From assembly GCA_001917125.1 (NCBI GenBank), contig MNTU01000016.1, forward strand, positions 1-64,000: DNA of 64,000 nucleotides, read 5' to 3'. A model generated the notes under the pieces. It was not told the DNA's origin. It saw only the letters and a list, made by a program, of their open reading frames with translations, and did not search any database. Of the stretch, positions 1 to 8,568 are shown one piece after another; positions within the stretch are counted from its first letter, which is position 1, and every line of letters starts with the position of its first letter. A program made the position numbers and the translations under genes. Source of the stretch: Azospirillum sp. 47_25. GTDB lineage: Bacteria > Pseudomonadota > Alphaproteobacteria > RF32 > CAG-239.

Positions 1-75
1 CCAAACGCAACAATAAAAGAAACAGAAAAACATTCAGCTATCACAAAGGTAAAGAGATATAAATTGAAAACAAAA

Positions 76-105
76 CCCCGCCGGATGAAAACGGCGGGGT
101 TTCTT
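76..105 (+). terminator. Intrinsic terminator
   Basis: An 8-bp GC-rich stem (CCCCGCCG / CGGCGGGG) with an 8-nt loop is followed by TTTCTT. It would end transcription of a plus-strand gene lying before the window. The A-rich 5' flank means it could also work on the minus strand, downstream of the small gene at 239-454. Confidence 0.8.
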
Positions 106-238
106 AAAGCGGAAGACCAAACCTTCATCTTATTGCTCAAAGATATCATCATTGGTCTAACCGCCGCTGCCGCGAAACAGAATAAGAGGTTTTAGATCTT
201 TCCTGAAGTCGGGACAGCTTTTTCCAACTGGCTTTTCC
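106..238. other. Imperfect inverted repeat, no gene
   Basis: The only structure seen is an imperfect inverted repeat: GCGGAAGACCAA at about 108-119 is mirrored by TTGGTCTAACCGC at about 152-164. It sits just past the 3' end of the small minus-strand gene at 239-454. No coding capacity is evident. It may be a weak structured 3' end or a decayed repeat. Confidence 0.3.
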
Positions 239-454
239 TTAATTGTCCGGAGAATTTATCGTCAGCCGCACGTCAATCCCGTAATAATTCAGCAGTTTGC
301 CTATATCGTGGTTTGCCAGGGTCGTTTTGCCGGTTTCTATGTTGTTCAGATTTTTGATATGAATGCCGGTCTTTTCATACAAACTCAAAATCCGCATAAT
401 GTTCACGGACATGTTATCGTCTCCCTCAAAAGAGATGGTTATTGATTCAAACAT
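239..454 (-). CDS. Small XRE-like helix-turn-helix protein (copy 1 of RNA-leader unit)
   Basis: This is a 71-residue protein with no confident family match. Residues about 18-62 read as a minimal helix-turn-helix of XRE type: a helix ending LSLYEKTGI, a short turn, the recognition-like stretch IKNLNNIETGK, then a helix with LLNYYGIDV and a final beta-like VRLTI. The start is supported by the SD ACAGGAG, 7-8 nt before ATG. Upstream lies a structured RNA ending in a terminator. The same arrangement with the same SD occurs at 30599-31022, where the protein is a different XRE-like sequence. Expression probably depends on reading through the leader terminator. It could be an orphan antitoxin or a small DNA-binding regulator; no toxin gene is adjacent. 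Confidence 0.6.
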   Translation of the reverse strand: MFESITISFEGDDNMSVNIMRILSLYEKTGIHIKNLNNIETGKTTLANHDIGKLLNYYGIDVRLTINSPDN

Positions 455-484
455 TTATAGCTCCTGTTTTGTTATTAGTAAAAC

Positions 485-643
485 AAAACCACCTTTTTAG
501 CAAAAGGTGGAGGAGCTGAAAAACTGCCAAGTAAACAGTCAGTCTTATTCGTCCGCAAGCGGCTTAGTTCGACCACTCCTCCTCAACGGAGGATATTTAC
601 ACTTGCGATGTTTTTCAGACACCACAACCGGTCTCCCGGCTGC
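485..643 (-). ncRNA. Structured leader or small RNA, copy 1
   Basis: This is a roughly 159-nt element homologous to 30599-30757. In RNA sense it has a 5' hairpin (GCAGCCGG / CCGGTTGT), then a strand CTGAAAAAC that pairs with a distal GTTTTTCAG, a CCTC...GAGG hairpin, the conserved GGACGAATAAGAC, a small ACTGT / GCAGT hairpin, and a terminator stem CCACCTTTT / AAAAGGTGG followed by TTTTGTTTT. A -35 TTGCAA (673-678) and a weak -10 lie upstream. Compared with copy 2, the long-range helix carries a paired G/C swap and the terminator stem also covaries, so a conserved structure is under selection. It may be a cis-regulatory attenuator for the small gene behind it, or a free sRNA. Confidence 0.7.
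486..512 (-). terminator. Terminator at the 3' end of RNA copy 1
   Basis: The stem CCACCTTTT / AAAAGGTGG with a 4-nt loop is followed on the minus strand by TTTTGTTTT. It lies between the structured RNA and the SD of the small XRE-like gene, so it would block that gene unless it is read through. Confidence 0.75.
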
Positions 644-764
644 GAGAACTATCTTAAAAGATAATTTTTATTTTGCAAGTTAAATATTCCGAATGCATAA
701 ATTACCTCATGCTCCGGCTTTTTTCCGCTATTATTGCCTTTTTGTTTCTGTCATGCTCCTGCAC

Positions 765-1120
765 CTTTTTTTTCCCTGTCATACTCCGGCTTGACCGGAG
801 CATCCGGAGGAATGGAAGCTGCGACAAAGGGATTTGCCCGATCAAGTCGGGCAATGACTGAAAGGGGAAAATGTCAGAAAATGATATTCCACCCAGTCAT
901 ACTCCGGCTTGACCGGAGTATCCTAAAACGAGATAGAAAATAATGGATTATCCGGTCAAGCCGGATAATGACAGAGAGAGGAGAGCGTCGGGCAATGACG
1001 TTGAGGGATGCGGGCAATGACATAAATAGTGTAATGACAGAGAGACCTCTGCCATCTATTGCCTCACCTGCCAGGTGCGGCTTAACCGGGGCATCCGGAG
1101 GAATGGAAGCAGAACAGCCT
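765..1120. repeat. Cluster of short CCGG-centred palindromic repeats
   Basis: No gene is supported here. Several degenerate units share the pattern ATACTCCGGCTTGACCGGAG followed by YATCC: about 780-806, 898-925, 943-973 (inverted), 832-858 (diverged, GCCCGATCAAGTCGGGC) and 1072-1098 (diverged). The phrase GCATCCGGAGGAATGGAAGC occurs at about 804 and again at about 1092. The unit resembles short dispersed palindromic repeats common in alphaproteobacterial intergenic DNA. Short open frames through it are artefacts of repeated GC-rich words. It lies directly downstream of rodA. Confidence 0.65.
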
Positions 1121-2263
1121 TTAATCTTTACCGATTTGAACATTCCGGTTAATATGCACCGACAAAATAATGCCGAACGATGCCATAATCGACAGCATAA
1201 CCGTTCCGCCGTAAGAAATCAGCGGCAAAGGAATGCCGACCACCGGAATAAGCCCGAGAACCATTGAAATATTGATAAAGACATACATAAAATAGTTGGT
1301 TGCCAAACCGATAGCCACCAGTTTACCGAAATAGCTGGTGCTTTTGAGGGCAAAAGAATAACTGTAAGCCAAAATCAAAAAGTTCAGCACCACAATCAGC
1401 ACCGCCCCCATCATGCCGAATTCTTCGGACAACATGGTAAAAATAAAGTCAGTATGTTTTTCCGGCAGAAAATTCAAATGGCTCTGCGTACCTTTGAGAA
1501 AACCTTTGCCAAACACGCCGCCGGAACCCAGCGCAATTTTGGACTGAATAATATGATAACCGGCCCCCAGGGGATCCCGCTCCGGGTCCAGGAAAGTCAA
1601 CACCCGGTTGCGCTGATAATCATGCAGAAAAGCCCAGGCAATCGGCATGGAAACCAAACCGCCGATGAACACCACCGCAAACTTCCAAACCTGAACCCCC
1701 ACCGCAAAGAAAATCGCCCCGGTGGTAAACAGCAGCATCAGCGCCGTTCCCAAATCCGGCTGTAAGATAATCAGGGCAGCCGGAAACAAAGCCATCAACA
1801 GCGGCGGAATAATCCCTTTGGTGCTCTCAATCGTTTGCAGCGAAGAGGTATGAAAATAACGCGCCAAAACCAGCACCATGGCAATTTTCATCAGCTCGGA
1901 AGGCTGCAATTTAAAAAAGCCGAAATTAATCCAGCGCTGCGCCCCCATGCCGATATGCCCGGTAATATCAACAATCACCAGCAGCACCAGCGTCCCGAAA
2001 TAAAAAAGATAAGCATAGCGCATCAGCCACCGGATGTCTATCAGCGCCAGAAACAGCATCAAACCGAAACCGATGGTAAAACGAACCAGTTGGTTAACCG
2101 CCCAAGGCTGCCAGTTGCCGTTGGCCGCCGAATAAAGCATAATGACGCCGATAGCCGCCAGCGTAATAATCAGCAGCAAATAAGTAAAGCTCAGGTTTGC
2201 CAGTTTTTCGCGAATGGTCAGCGTCTGATTGCGAAAGGTTGTTTCATAAGGCTTATACATCAT
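1121..2263 (-). CDS. rodA: Rod-shape SEDS glycosyltransferase RodA
   Basis: RodA polymerises peptidoglycan glycan strands in the inner membrane together with PBP2 during cell elongation. The 380 residues carry about ten hydrophobic segments. SEDS hallmarks are visible: QPDLGTA near residue 170, the long conserved stretch with KGTQSHLNFLPE near residue 270, and LISYGGT near residue 350. The start ATG overlaps the stop of mrdA in an ATGA junction, so the two are translationally coupled. Length is normal for RodA, and the mre context separates it from the paralogue FtsW. The operon ends here in repeat DNA without a clear terminator. Confidence 0.95.
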   Translation of the reverse strand: MMYKPYETTFRNQTLTIREKLANLSFTYLLLIITLAAIGVIMLYSAANGNWQPWAVNQLVRFTIGFGLMLFLALIDIRWLMRYAYLFYFGTLVLLVIVDITGHIGMGAQRWINFGFFKLQPSELMKIAMVLVLARYFHTSSLQTIESTKGIIPPLLMALFPAALIILQPDLGTALMLLFTTGAIFFAVGVQVWKFAVVFIGGLVSMPIAWAFLHDYQRNRVLTFLDPERDPLGAGYHIIQSKIALGSGGVFGKGFLKGTQSHLNFLPEKHTDFIFTMLSEEFGMMGAVLIVVLNFLILAYSYSFALKSTSYFGKLVAIGLATNYFMYVFINISMVLGLIPVVGIPLPLISYGGTVMLSIMASFGIILSVHINRNVQIGKD

Positions 2264-4104
2264 TCAACCGTCCTAACTTTCTCATTAACCGGGTCAAGCT
2301 TCAGCGTCTCCAGCAGCAGTTTGGAGGCAATCGGCGCCGCCGCCGAAGAACCGCCGCCGCCGTGTTCGACCAAAACAGCTACCGCGTAACGGGGATTGTC
2401 ATGCGGCGCATAGGCAATAAACAAACCATGATCCCTGTATTTCCAGGGAAGCTCGTTTTGTTTCAGCACCCGTGTCTGCCGCTCTTTCATCGTAATCCGG
2501 CGCACCTGGGTCGAACCGGTTTTACCGCTCATCATCTGCCCGTTATAGTCAAAATGCGACCGGTAAGCCGTACTGCCCGGAATATTGACCACGGCAAACA
2601 TGCCGTCTTTAACCAGCTTGATATTTTCATCGGCAACATCAATTTTTCGGATAGTGCTTTTATCCTTAACTTTGGTAAACGTCGGTTTAACCTCATAACC
2701 GCCGTTGGCAATCCGGGCAACCATGGTTGCCAGCTGCAGCGGGGTGGTCAGAATATAGCCCTGCCCGATACCGGAAATCACGCTTTCTCCCTGCTGCCAG
2801 GGCTCGCCGAAACGTCTCAGTTTCCATTCTTTGTCCGGAATCAAACCGGCCTTTTCGTTTTCAAGACCAACGTCAATTCTGCTCCCCAGCCCGAAACGGC
2901 GCGCCATATCGGCAATTTTTTCGATTCCCAGCCGCAAAGCCACTTCATAAAAGAAAATATCGCAGGAATGCGCCAAAGCCTCCACCACATTCAAACTGCC
3001 GTGACCGCCGCGTTTCCAGTCATGGAAAATATGGTTGCCCAAAGTCATCTGCCCCGAGCAGTAAAAATGCGTATCCGGCTTGATGACTCCGGACTCCAGA
3101 GCCGCCAATGCTACCAAAACCTTAAACGTCGAACCCGGAGAATATTGTCCGGAAATTGCCTTGTCGGTCAGCGGGCGCTTTTCATTATTCAGCCAGGCTT
3201 TCCAGTCCGTATTGCTGACACCTTTGGTCATCAAATTCGGATCAAAGGACGGCGCCGACACAAAAGCCAGAATTTCGCCGGTATTTACATCCAGCAGAAC
3301 CGCCGCGCCGCTTTCCTCGCCAAACAGCTCAAAAGCCTTCTGCTGCAAACGCGAATCAATCGTTAAGGTCAGCGGCTGGCCGGGAATACCGTCATTTTTT
3401 TCGATTTCTTTCATAATGCGCCCATAGGCGTTGACTTCCAGCTTCAGGCTTCCGCCTTTGCCGCGCAGTTCTTTTTCATAGCGCTTTTCAATGCCTGACT
3501 TGCCGATTTTGAATCCCGGAACCTGCAGCAGCGGGTCATCGTCCTGTTTGGCTTCCTTCTCATTGACGGCCGCCACATAGCCCAGAATATGCGCCATGCT
3601 CGGCCCGAAAGGATAATCCCGGCTTAACCCTTCGTCAATATATATCCCCGGCAAATCGGCCGCATTCAGCTGAATGCGCGACACTTCCTCCCAGGTCAGG
3701 TTTTCCTTAATCTTAATCGGCACAAAACTGCGGTTGCGTTTCATGTCTCTTTTGATTTTTTCCTCTTCGTCCGCCGACAAAGGCATAATCTTCTTAAACG
3801 CATCCAGCGTTTCCTGCACGTTCGGCGTCTGCTCGGCCACAATCAAAGCCTGAAAATTCTGCGTATTGGTGGCAATCATTACGCCGTTGCGGTCATAAAT
3901 CACTCCCCGCGGCGGAATCAGCAGACGGGTTGAAATCCGGTTTTCGTCCGCCAGCGTTTTATAGCGGTCGGCCTGATACACCTGCAGGTAATAAAGCCGT
4001 CCGACAATCACCAACAGCAAAAAAAACTTTCCCAGCGCCATAATCAGCGAACGCCGGATTAAAACCTTTCCCTTGTCGTTGTCGCGGTTCATCTCAGCCC
4101 TCAT
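2260..4104 (-). CDS. mrdA: Penicillin-binding protein 2 (elongation transpeptidase)
   Basis: This class B PBP cross-links peptidoglycan in the elongasome with RodA. It has 614 residues. An N-terminal transmembrane anchor (about residues 17-37) is followed by the dimerisation or pedestal region with the RLLIPPRGVIYDRNG motif. The transpeptidase domain shows the nucleophile motif S-T-F-K (in SPGSTFKVL, near residue 328), an SCD motif in HSCDIFF in place of the SxN box, and KTGST near residue 530. It overlaps the end of mreD by 11 nt and its own stop overlaps rodA, which fits a tightly coupled mreD-mrdA-rodA unit. Confidence 0.95.
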   Translation of the reverse strand: MRAEMNRDNDKGKVLIRRSLIMALGKFFLLLVIVGRLYYLQVYQADRYKTLADENRISTRLLIPPRGVIYDRNGVMIATNTQNFQALIVAEQTPNVQETLDAFKKIMPLSADEEEKIKRDMKRNRSFVPIKIKENLTWEEVSRIQLNAADLPGIYIDEGLSRDYPFGPSMAHILGYVAAVNEKEAKQDDDPLLQVPGFKIGKSGIEKRYEKELRGKGGSLKLEVNAYGRIMKEIEKNDGIPGQPLTLTIDSRLQQKAFELFGEESGAAVLLDVNTGEILAFVSAPSFDPNLMTKGVSNTDWKAWLNNEKRPLTDKAISGQYSPGSTFKVLVALAALESGVIKPDTHFYCSGQMTLGNHIFHDWKRGGHGSLNVVEALAHSCDIFFYEVALRLGIEKIADMARRFGLGSRIDVGLENEKAGLIPDKEWKLRRFGEPWQQGESVISGIGQGYILTTPLQLATMVARIANGGYEVKPTFTKVKDKSTIRKIDVADENIKLVKDGMFAVVNIPGSTAYRSHFDYNGQMMSGKTGSTQVRRITMKERQTRVLKQNELPWKYRDHGLFIAYAPHDNPRYAVAVLVEHGGGGSSAAAPIASKLLLETLKLDPVNEKVRTVE

Positions 4105-4612
4105 CTTTCATCAGCTTGTTCTGCACAAAAGCGTTGACTAAGCCGATAACCGGATAAAAAGCGATTGTAAACAAGAGGTTGAACATCAACATCGACAGCG
4201 GCAGAAACTGGCTGTAATAAACCGAAACCAACAGCCAGCGGCTGAACATCGTAATCAGGCAGAACACGGCAAAACCGTACCAGGTAACCACAAAAGGTTT
4301 GCCGTTCAAATAAACCGCCAGATTGCTCACCAGCAAATACATAATCAGACAGGAAAAAATATTGGCGCCGAAAGGTGCCGAGGTGACAATATCCTCAACC
4401 AGTCCCAGAAAATAAACCGAAAACAGATTAAAAACATCCGGACGATGCAGCATCCAGAAAAAAACGCACATCAGTCCCACTGCCGGCCGCAGATTGTTCG
4501 CCGCGGCAAAATTCAGCGGCACATAAGACATCAAAACCAAAATGATTGACGTCAGCAGCGGCAGAAGCTTCTGCAAAGATGCGGCAAGATTTTCACGTAA
4601 TTCCTCACTCAT
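4094..4612 (-). CDS. mreD: Rod shape-determining membrane protein MreD
   Basis: This is a 172-residue polytopic membrane protein with about five hydrophobic helices, the usual size and shape of MreD. MreD links cytoplasmic MreB to periplasmic MreC and PBP2. Sequence conservation in MreD is low; features seen are an ILVLMSYVPL helix near residue 20, a DIVTSAPFGAN loop near residue 73 that matches the conserved D-x-x-x-G-x-P/F-G-x-x region, and a C-terminal hydrophobic helix. It lies 3 nt after mreC and overlaps mrdA. Identification rests mainly on position. Confidence 0.88.
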   Translation of the reverse strand: MSEELRENLAASLQKLLPLLTSIILVLMSYVPLNFAAANNLRPAVGLMCVFFWMLHRPDVFNLFSVYFLGLVEDIVTSAPFGANIFSCLIMYLLVSNLAVYLNGKPFVVTWYGFAVFCLITMFSRWLLVSVYYSQFLPLSMLMFNLLFTIAFYPVIGLVNAFVQNKLMKDEG

Positions 4613-4615
4613 GCC

Positions 4616-5494
4616 TCATTCTCCGGTCTGCTCCGGCTGGATGATTTCCTCCTGCTGCAACATATCCGCCAAACCATAATCGACGATTTTGACATATTCC
4701 AAACGGTCAAGATTGCCGAATGTTTTGATTTTAATATTGTTCTTTTCAACCGAACTTACCTTGCCGATGGGCAGGCCAGGCGGAAAAACGCCCGCAACGC
4801 CGGAAGTAACCACCCGGTCGCCGATAGACAGTTCGGCATCCAGCGGAATAAACACCAGTTTGGGAATTGACGTATTGTCGCCGGAAAGAATACCCCGCAC
4901 CCTCGTCCGTTCGACAATAACCGGAATTTTCGAGTTAATATCGGTAATCAGGATAATTTTGGAATACATCTTGCCGACCTGTTCGATACGCCCGATAACC
5001 CCGTTGTCGCTCAGAACCACCTGCCCCTTTTTCACGTTTTTGCTGCCGCCGGTATAGGCAATCAACGAATGCGAAAAGGCGTTCCCCTCCTCGGCAATAA
5101 CCCGCGCCGTAACATAAGTCGCTTCCGGCGGCGGCGTATAATTCAGCAGATTGGAAAGCAGTTTGTTTTCAATTTCCAGCGCCCGGGCATGGTTGCTCAT
5201 CATAACCAGCTGGCGGTTTTCTTCCCGCAGGCGGTTGTTGTCTTCATGAATTTGCTTAAGTTCGCGAAAATAATCATAAACTCCGGCCAAAGCCCGCGCC
5301 GGAATAACCAAAACATCAATCAGCGGGCTGACCACGTCTGTTGCAACCGATGACGTCTTTTCAATAATCACCGTATCGGTTTTATTCACCAGCATCATCA
5401 CAAAAGCGGATAAAAAGAGCAGCACAATCGCAAACTTCTTTACCAGAAGCCGGATGTTGCTCAAATGCATAAATAAAACTTTCCGCCTTTTCAT
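4616..5494 (-). CDS. mreC: Rod shape-determining protein MreC
   Basis: MreC is a bitopic inner-membrane scaffold of the elongasome. Of its 292 residues, about 20-37 form the membrane anchor (FAIVLLFLSAFVMMLVN). Residues about 70-105 are a charged coiled coil, and the rest is the periplasmic double beta-barrel domain with the typical VVLSDNGVIGRIEQVG and GDRVVTSG stretches. The gene is preceded by a 146-nt spacer after mreB and followed by mreD after 3 nt. No strong SD is seen at the first ATG, and an internal ATG at codon 9 is possible. Confidence 0.93.
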   Translation of the reverse strand: MKRRKVLFMHLSNIRLLVKKFAIVLLFLSAFVMMLVNKTDTVIIEKTSSVATDVVSPLIDVLVIPARALAGVYDYFRELKQIHEDNNRLREENRQLVMMSNHARALEIENKLLSNLLNYTPPPEATYVTARVIAEEGNAFSHSLIAYTGGSKNVKKGQVVLSDNGVIGRIEQVGKMYSKIILITDINSKIPVIVERTRVRGILSGDNTSIPKLVFIPLDAELSIGDRVVTSGVAGVFPPGLPIGKVSSVEKNNIKIKTFGNLDRLEYVKIVDYGLADMLQQEEIIQPEQTGE

Positions 5495-5640
5495 TAATCA
5501 ATCCGCAACAGAAAATTAAGAATTAAAAATAGATAAAAACCTGATAAAGGGGGCTGCCGTTCCTTCATTTTTCACAGTATATAATCAGATACCTAAGAAA
5601 AAAATTTAAAAGAACGCCTCCCCCTTTGGCAAGTTTTCAT
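5495..5640 (-). promoter_or_regulatory. mreB-mreC spacer with possible promoter
   Basis: This 146-nt spacer separates mreB from mreC. On the minus strand a TATACT hexamer at about 5578-5583 in a T-rich context could be a -10 for mreCD-mrdA-rodA. Only a weak GCC...GGC hairpin followed by T-rich sequence (about 5600-5635) is seen behind mreB, so readthrough from mreB is likely as well. Confidence 0.3.
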
Positions 5641-6681
<1,041 letters not shown>

Positions 6682-6753
6682 TTATTATATCTCCGGATTA
6701 TTTGAATTTACTATTATTTGAGTTTTATAACCCTTTACGTTATTGTGCAACCC

Positions 6754-7698
6754 TTATAATCGTTTTTTAACATCAAAAATGACTTTTTCCCGCTCTTCCG
6801 GACTCCCCTTATAACAGGAGTCGAGCACAATATCGGCGGCAAGTTTATTCTTAAACCAGGTCATCTGTCTTTTGGCATATTGCCGGGTGTGCAGCTTAGC
6901 CTGCGCCGAGGCTTCGTCCAGCGAGCATTTTCCTTCGACAAAAGCCAGCAGTTCCGGCACGCCGAGCGCCTTCATCGCCGGCAGGCGGCTGTCCAGCTTT
7001 CTGGCCGCAAGCTCCGCTGCCTCTTTAAGCGCTCCGGCTGCCAGCATTTGTTCCCAGCGCCGGTAACAGCGGCTGTCCAGCTCCTCACGTCCGGGAATGA
7101 TTTTAATAACCACAAACGAGGCTTCGGGCAGCTTTTTAACCATCGGTTTCCGGTGCCACACACTCAGAGGCACGCCTGTATCCCGCCAGACTTCATAAGC
7201 CCGGCGTACCCTGGTAGTATCATTCGGGCTCAGCCTTTTCGCCGTCGCCGGATCGTATTCCCGCAGCTTTTCATGCAGAGCCTGCACGCCGTATTCCCGC
7301 AGCAATGCTGCCACTTCCTGTCTAACCGCCGCCGAAGTTTCGGGTATGGGCGTGGTTCCGTTAATCAGATTGTCCAGATACAAACCGGTACCGCCCGCCA
7401 CCACCGGCAGCTTCTGCGCCAGCCAGGCGCTGCGGATTTCCGCCGCTGCCAAATTCAGCCAATCCACCACCGAACCGTTGACATCCGCCGGAAAAATCTC
7501 ATACAGCCGATGTGGTACCCGTGCCTTGTCGGCAGCAGAAGGAACCGCTGAAATTATCGGCGTATCCTGATAAATCTGCATGGAATCCGCATTAATCACC
7601 ACGCCGTTTAAAGCCTCGGCCAAATCCAGCGCCAAACCGGACTTGCCGGAAGCCGTCGGACCGGCAATTACCACCACCGGATGCTTCAAAACCGTCAT
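6754..7698 (-). CDS. miaA: tRNA dimethylallyltransferase MiaA
   Basis: MiaA transfers a dimethylallyl group to A37 of tRNAs that read UNN codons. The 314 residues begin with the P-loop GPTASGKSG (residues 13-21), then the DSMQIY substrate-binding motif near residue 39, AGGTGLY near residue 101, and the RVRRAYEV region near residue 163. Length and motif order are normal. A possible promoter for mreB overlaps the end of this gene (minus strand, TTGCAC then TATAAA with short spacing, about 6730-6750). The plus-strand gene at 7786 is divergent from it. Confidence 0.96.
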   Translation of the reverse strand: MTVLKHPVVVIAGPTASGKSGLALDLAEALNGVVINADSMQIYQDTPIISAVPSAADKARVPHRLYEIFPADVNGSVVDWLNLAAAEIRSAWLAQKLPVVAGGTGLYLDNLINGTTPIPETSAAVRQEVAALLREYGVQALHEKLREYDPATAKRLSPNDTTRVRRAYEVWRDTGVPLSVWHRKPMVKKLPEASFVVIKIIPGREELDSRCYRRWEQMLAAGALKEAAELAARKLDSRLPAMKALGVPELLAFVEGKCSLDEASAQAKLHTRQYAKRQMTWFKNKLAADIVLDSCYKGSPEEREKVIFDVKKRL

Positions 7699-7785
7699 TG
7701 CGCAACAAAATCCTTTATTTAAACTAATTTTATGTTATTGTAGCCCTCAAGTTTTGATATTTTATTAAGAAAGCTCTGCAACACA

Positions 7786-8565
7786 ATGAAAAAAACTCTG
7801 TTTACGTTATTCTCCCTGCTGTGCCTGTGCCGGGAAGCCGGCGCTTTCAGCGTCACGCATGACTTCACCGTTTTCATCGGCCCTTTTAATGCCAGTCAAA
7901 CATCCTTTACCTACGCGCTCAGCCCTGACAGTTATGCCGTTGCCTCCAAAGTCAAAACTTTCGGCTTGTTCGACACCCTTTACCCCTTTGAAGCACGCTA
8001 TGCTACCACCGGACACATTAAAAACGGCAAACTTGAAACCACCAGCTACAAATATCAATCACAGTCGCGTTTCACCAAACGCAAAAAAGAACTGATTTAT
8101 AATGAACAGGGCGTACCGGTTTACCGCATCAGCTCCAAAAACGACAAAGAAAAAAAGGTTGAAATCACACCCGATCCTAAAAACAACGAAACGACCGACC
8201 TTCAAACTGTTTTTGCCGAACTTGCCCGTCAATACAATCAGGTTAAATTCTGCGATTCCCGCATGGAGGTTTTTGACGGCAAACGCCGCTTTGACGTTAT
8301 CTTCAAAGACGAGGGTAAAGAAGAACTGGCGCCCAACCAGTTTTCGCCGCTGACCGGAACAGCAAGCAAATGTTCCATGTATATTGACAAGCTCGGCTCC
8401 GAAGGCGACGACCTGCTTTGGCAGTTTACCTCCGACCGCCCGATTTATTTTTGGATTCTTGCCGATGAAAAAACCGGCATTCCGTTTATTGCCCGCATAG
8501 AGGTCGAAGAAACCCCGCTCGGCAAAATGAATGTTTACACTCACAACATAACCATTGAGGAATAA
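7786..8565 (+). CDS. Secreted DUF3108-family protein
   Basis: This 259-residue protein has a classical signal peptide (residues 1-20, ending REAGAFS). The mature part matches the pattern of DUF3108 periplasmic proteins: a beta-rich start with tyrosines (DFTVFIGPFNASQTSFTYAL), a central K/R-rich stretch, and a C-terminal strand pattern ending IARIEVEETPLGKMNVY. The function of the family is not established; a periplasmic or outer-membrane-associated role is inferred. It is followed after 3 nt by the U32 gene, whose SD GAGGAA overlaps the stop of this one, so the two are co-expressed. Confidence 0.75.
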   Translation: MKKTLFTLFSLLCLCREAGAFSVTHDFTVFIGPFNASQTSFTYALSPDSYAVASKVKTFGLFDTLYPFEARYATTGHIKNGKLETTSYKYQSQSRFTKRKKELIYNEQGVPVYRISSKNDKEKKVEITPDPKNNETTDLQTVFAELARQYNQVKFCDSRMEVFDGKRRFDVIFKDEGKEELAPNQFSPLTGTASKCSMYIDKLGSEGDDLLWQFTSDRPIYFWILADEKTGIPFIARIEVEETPLGKMNVYTHNITIEE

Positions 8566-8568
8566 AAA

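Noticed and set aside
485-643. 6S RNA, SRP RNA or tmRNA
   Set aside because: Size is near that of 6S RNA, but the layout (multi-helix with terminator, two copies, each before a small gene) and the conserved words match none of these RNAs.
673-1267. Several short open frames near the left end
   Set aside because: They run through the CCGG palindromic repeats and the rodA 3' end; protein sequences repeat the same words because the DNA is repetitive.
2197-3366. Long open frame antisense to mrdA
   Set aside because: It is the reverse-frame shadow of a clear PBP2 gene, with low-complexity, His/Arg/Gln-rich composition and no SD.
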